Assembly (NCBI GenBank): GCA_964542895.1
Contig: CAZIWT010000056.1
Span: 1-21,321 of the forward strand
From: Zymogenus sp964542895
GTDB taxonomy: Bacteria; Desulfobacterota; Zymogenia; Zymogenales; Zymogenaceae
DNA length: 21,321 nt
Direction: 5' to 3'
Part shown: positions 21,269 to 21,321 of the stretch, piece after piece
How the letters are laid out: the number at the start of each line of letters is the position of its first letter
How positions within the stretch are numbered: position 1 is the first letter of the stretch
Notes under the pieces: generated by a model
What the model was told of the DNA's origin: nothing
Databases searched by the model: none
The model's input: the letters and a program-made list of their open reading frames with translations, nothing else
Made by a program: the position numbers and the translations under genes

Positions 21269-21321
21269 GTGATAAATATCATTAAATAAAATCATTTTTA
21301 CGAAAATGCTTGACAAAACGC

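Overview
This window reads as a chromosomal segment of an anaerobic Gram-negative bacterium. It is most likely a Desulfobacterota (deltaproteobacterial) type, but this is inferred from gene content only: a rubredoxin, an iron-sulfur-flavoprotein domain, a DUF169 protein, MaoC/SDR/acyl-CoA dehydrogenase genes and Tat/Sec-exported redox proteins. Most genes use GC-rich codons. Two stretches are visibly AT-richer: the ars-like genes at the left edge and the 240-residue membrane protein at 8242-8964. No rRNA, tRNA, CRISPR array, transposase or phage gene is visible.

Layout. (1) 1-1590, minus strand: a cut-off ArsG-family permease (a short partial gene at the window edge), an ArsF-family thioredoxin-like protein overlapping it by ATGA, a 31-codon microprotein, and an unrecognised 244-residue exported protein whose leader resembles the microprotein. 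(2) 1733-3325, minus: a CPA1 Na+/H+ antiporter with a near-consensus promoter overlapped by a 15-bp palindrome. (3) 3548-3988, minus: a solitary Tat-type bc1-like Rieske protein with its own promoter and terminator. (4) 4172-7544, minus: sfsA, a DUF169 protein, a glutaredoxin-like protein, a 53-residue GTG-start rubredoxin, and a fusion of an iron-sulfur flavoprotein to a redox arsenate reductase. (5) 7545-8964: composite palindromic repeats followed by an AT-rich gene for a predicted TRADD-N-associated-type membrane protein. (6) 9028-11716, minus: copZ-copA copper export, divergent from a DUF819 membrane protein (11882-13081, plus). (7) 13178-15681: a small membrane protein, yjbQ and a HIT protein (plus), and a membrane-anchored metallophosphoesterase. 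(8) 15897-21189, minus: a fatty acyl-CoA block of TetR regulator, FAS1-like/MaoC dehydratase pair, SDR 3-hydroxyacyl-CoA dehydrogenase and acyl-CoA dehydrogenase, with a YfcE-type phosphodiesterase inserted.

How the genes may work together. The left half has a thiol/metalloid theme: ArsF/ArsG, the flavoprotein-ArsC fusion with rubredoxin and glutaredoxin close by, and CopZ/CopA. The right end encodes three steps of acyl-CoA oxidation (dehydrogenation, hydration, second dehydrogenation) without a thiolase or CoA ligase in view. A TetR repressor probably controls it; its promoter is a perfect sigma70 consensus with a 15-bp inverted repeat overlapping the end of the -10 box.

The best candidates for something undescribed are the single-chain flavoprotein-ArsC fusion, the ArsF-ArsG operon with a microprotein sharing a leader with its neighbour, and the AT-rich membrane protein next to the palindromic repeats. 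All assignments come from reading the sequence; no database search was run.
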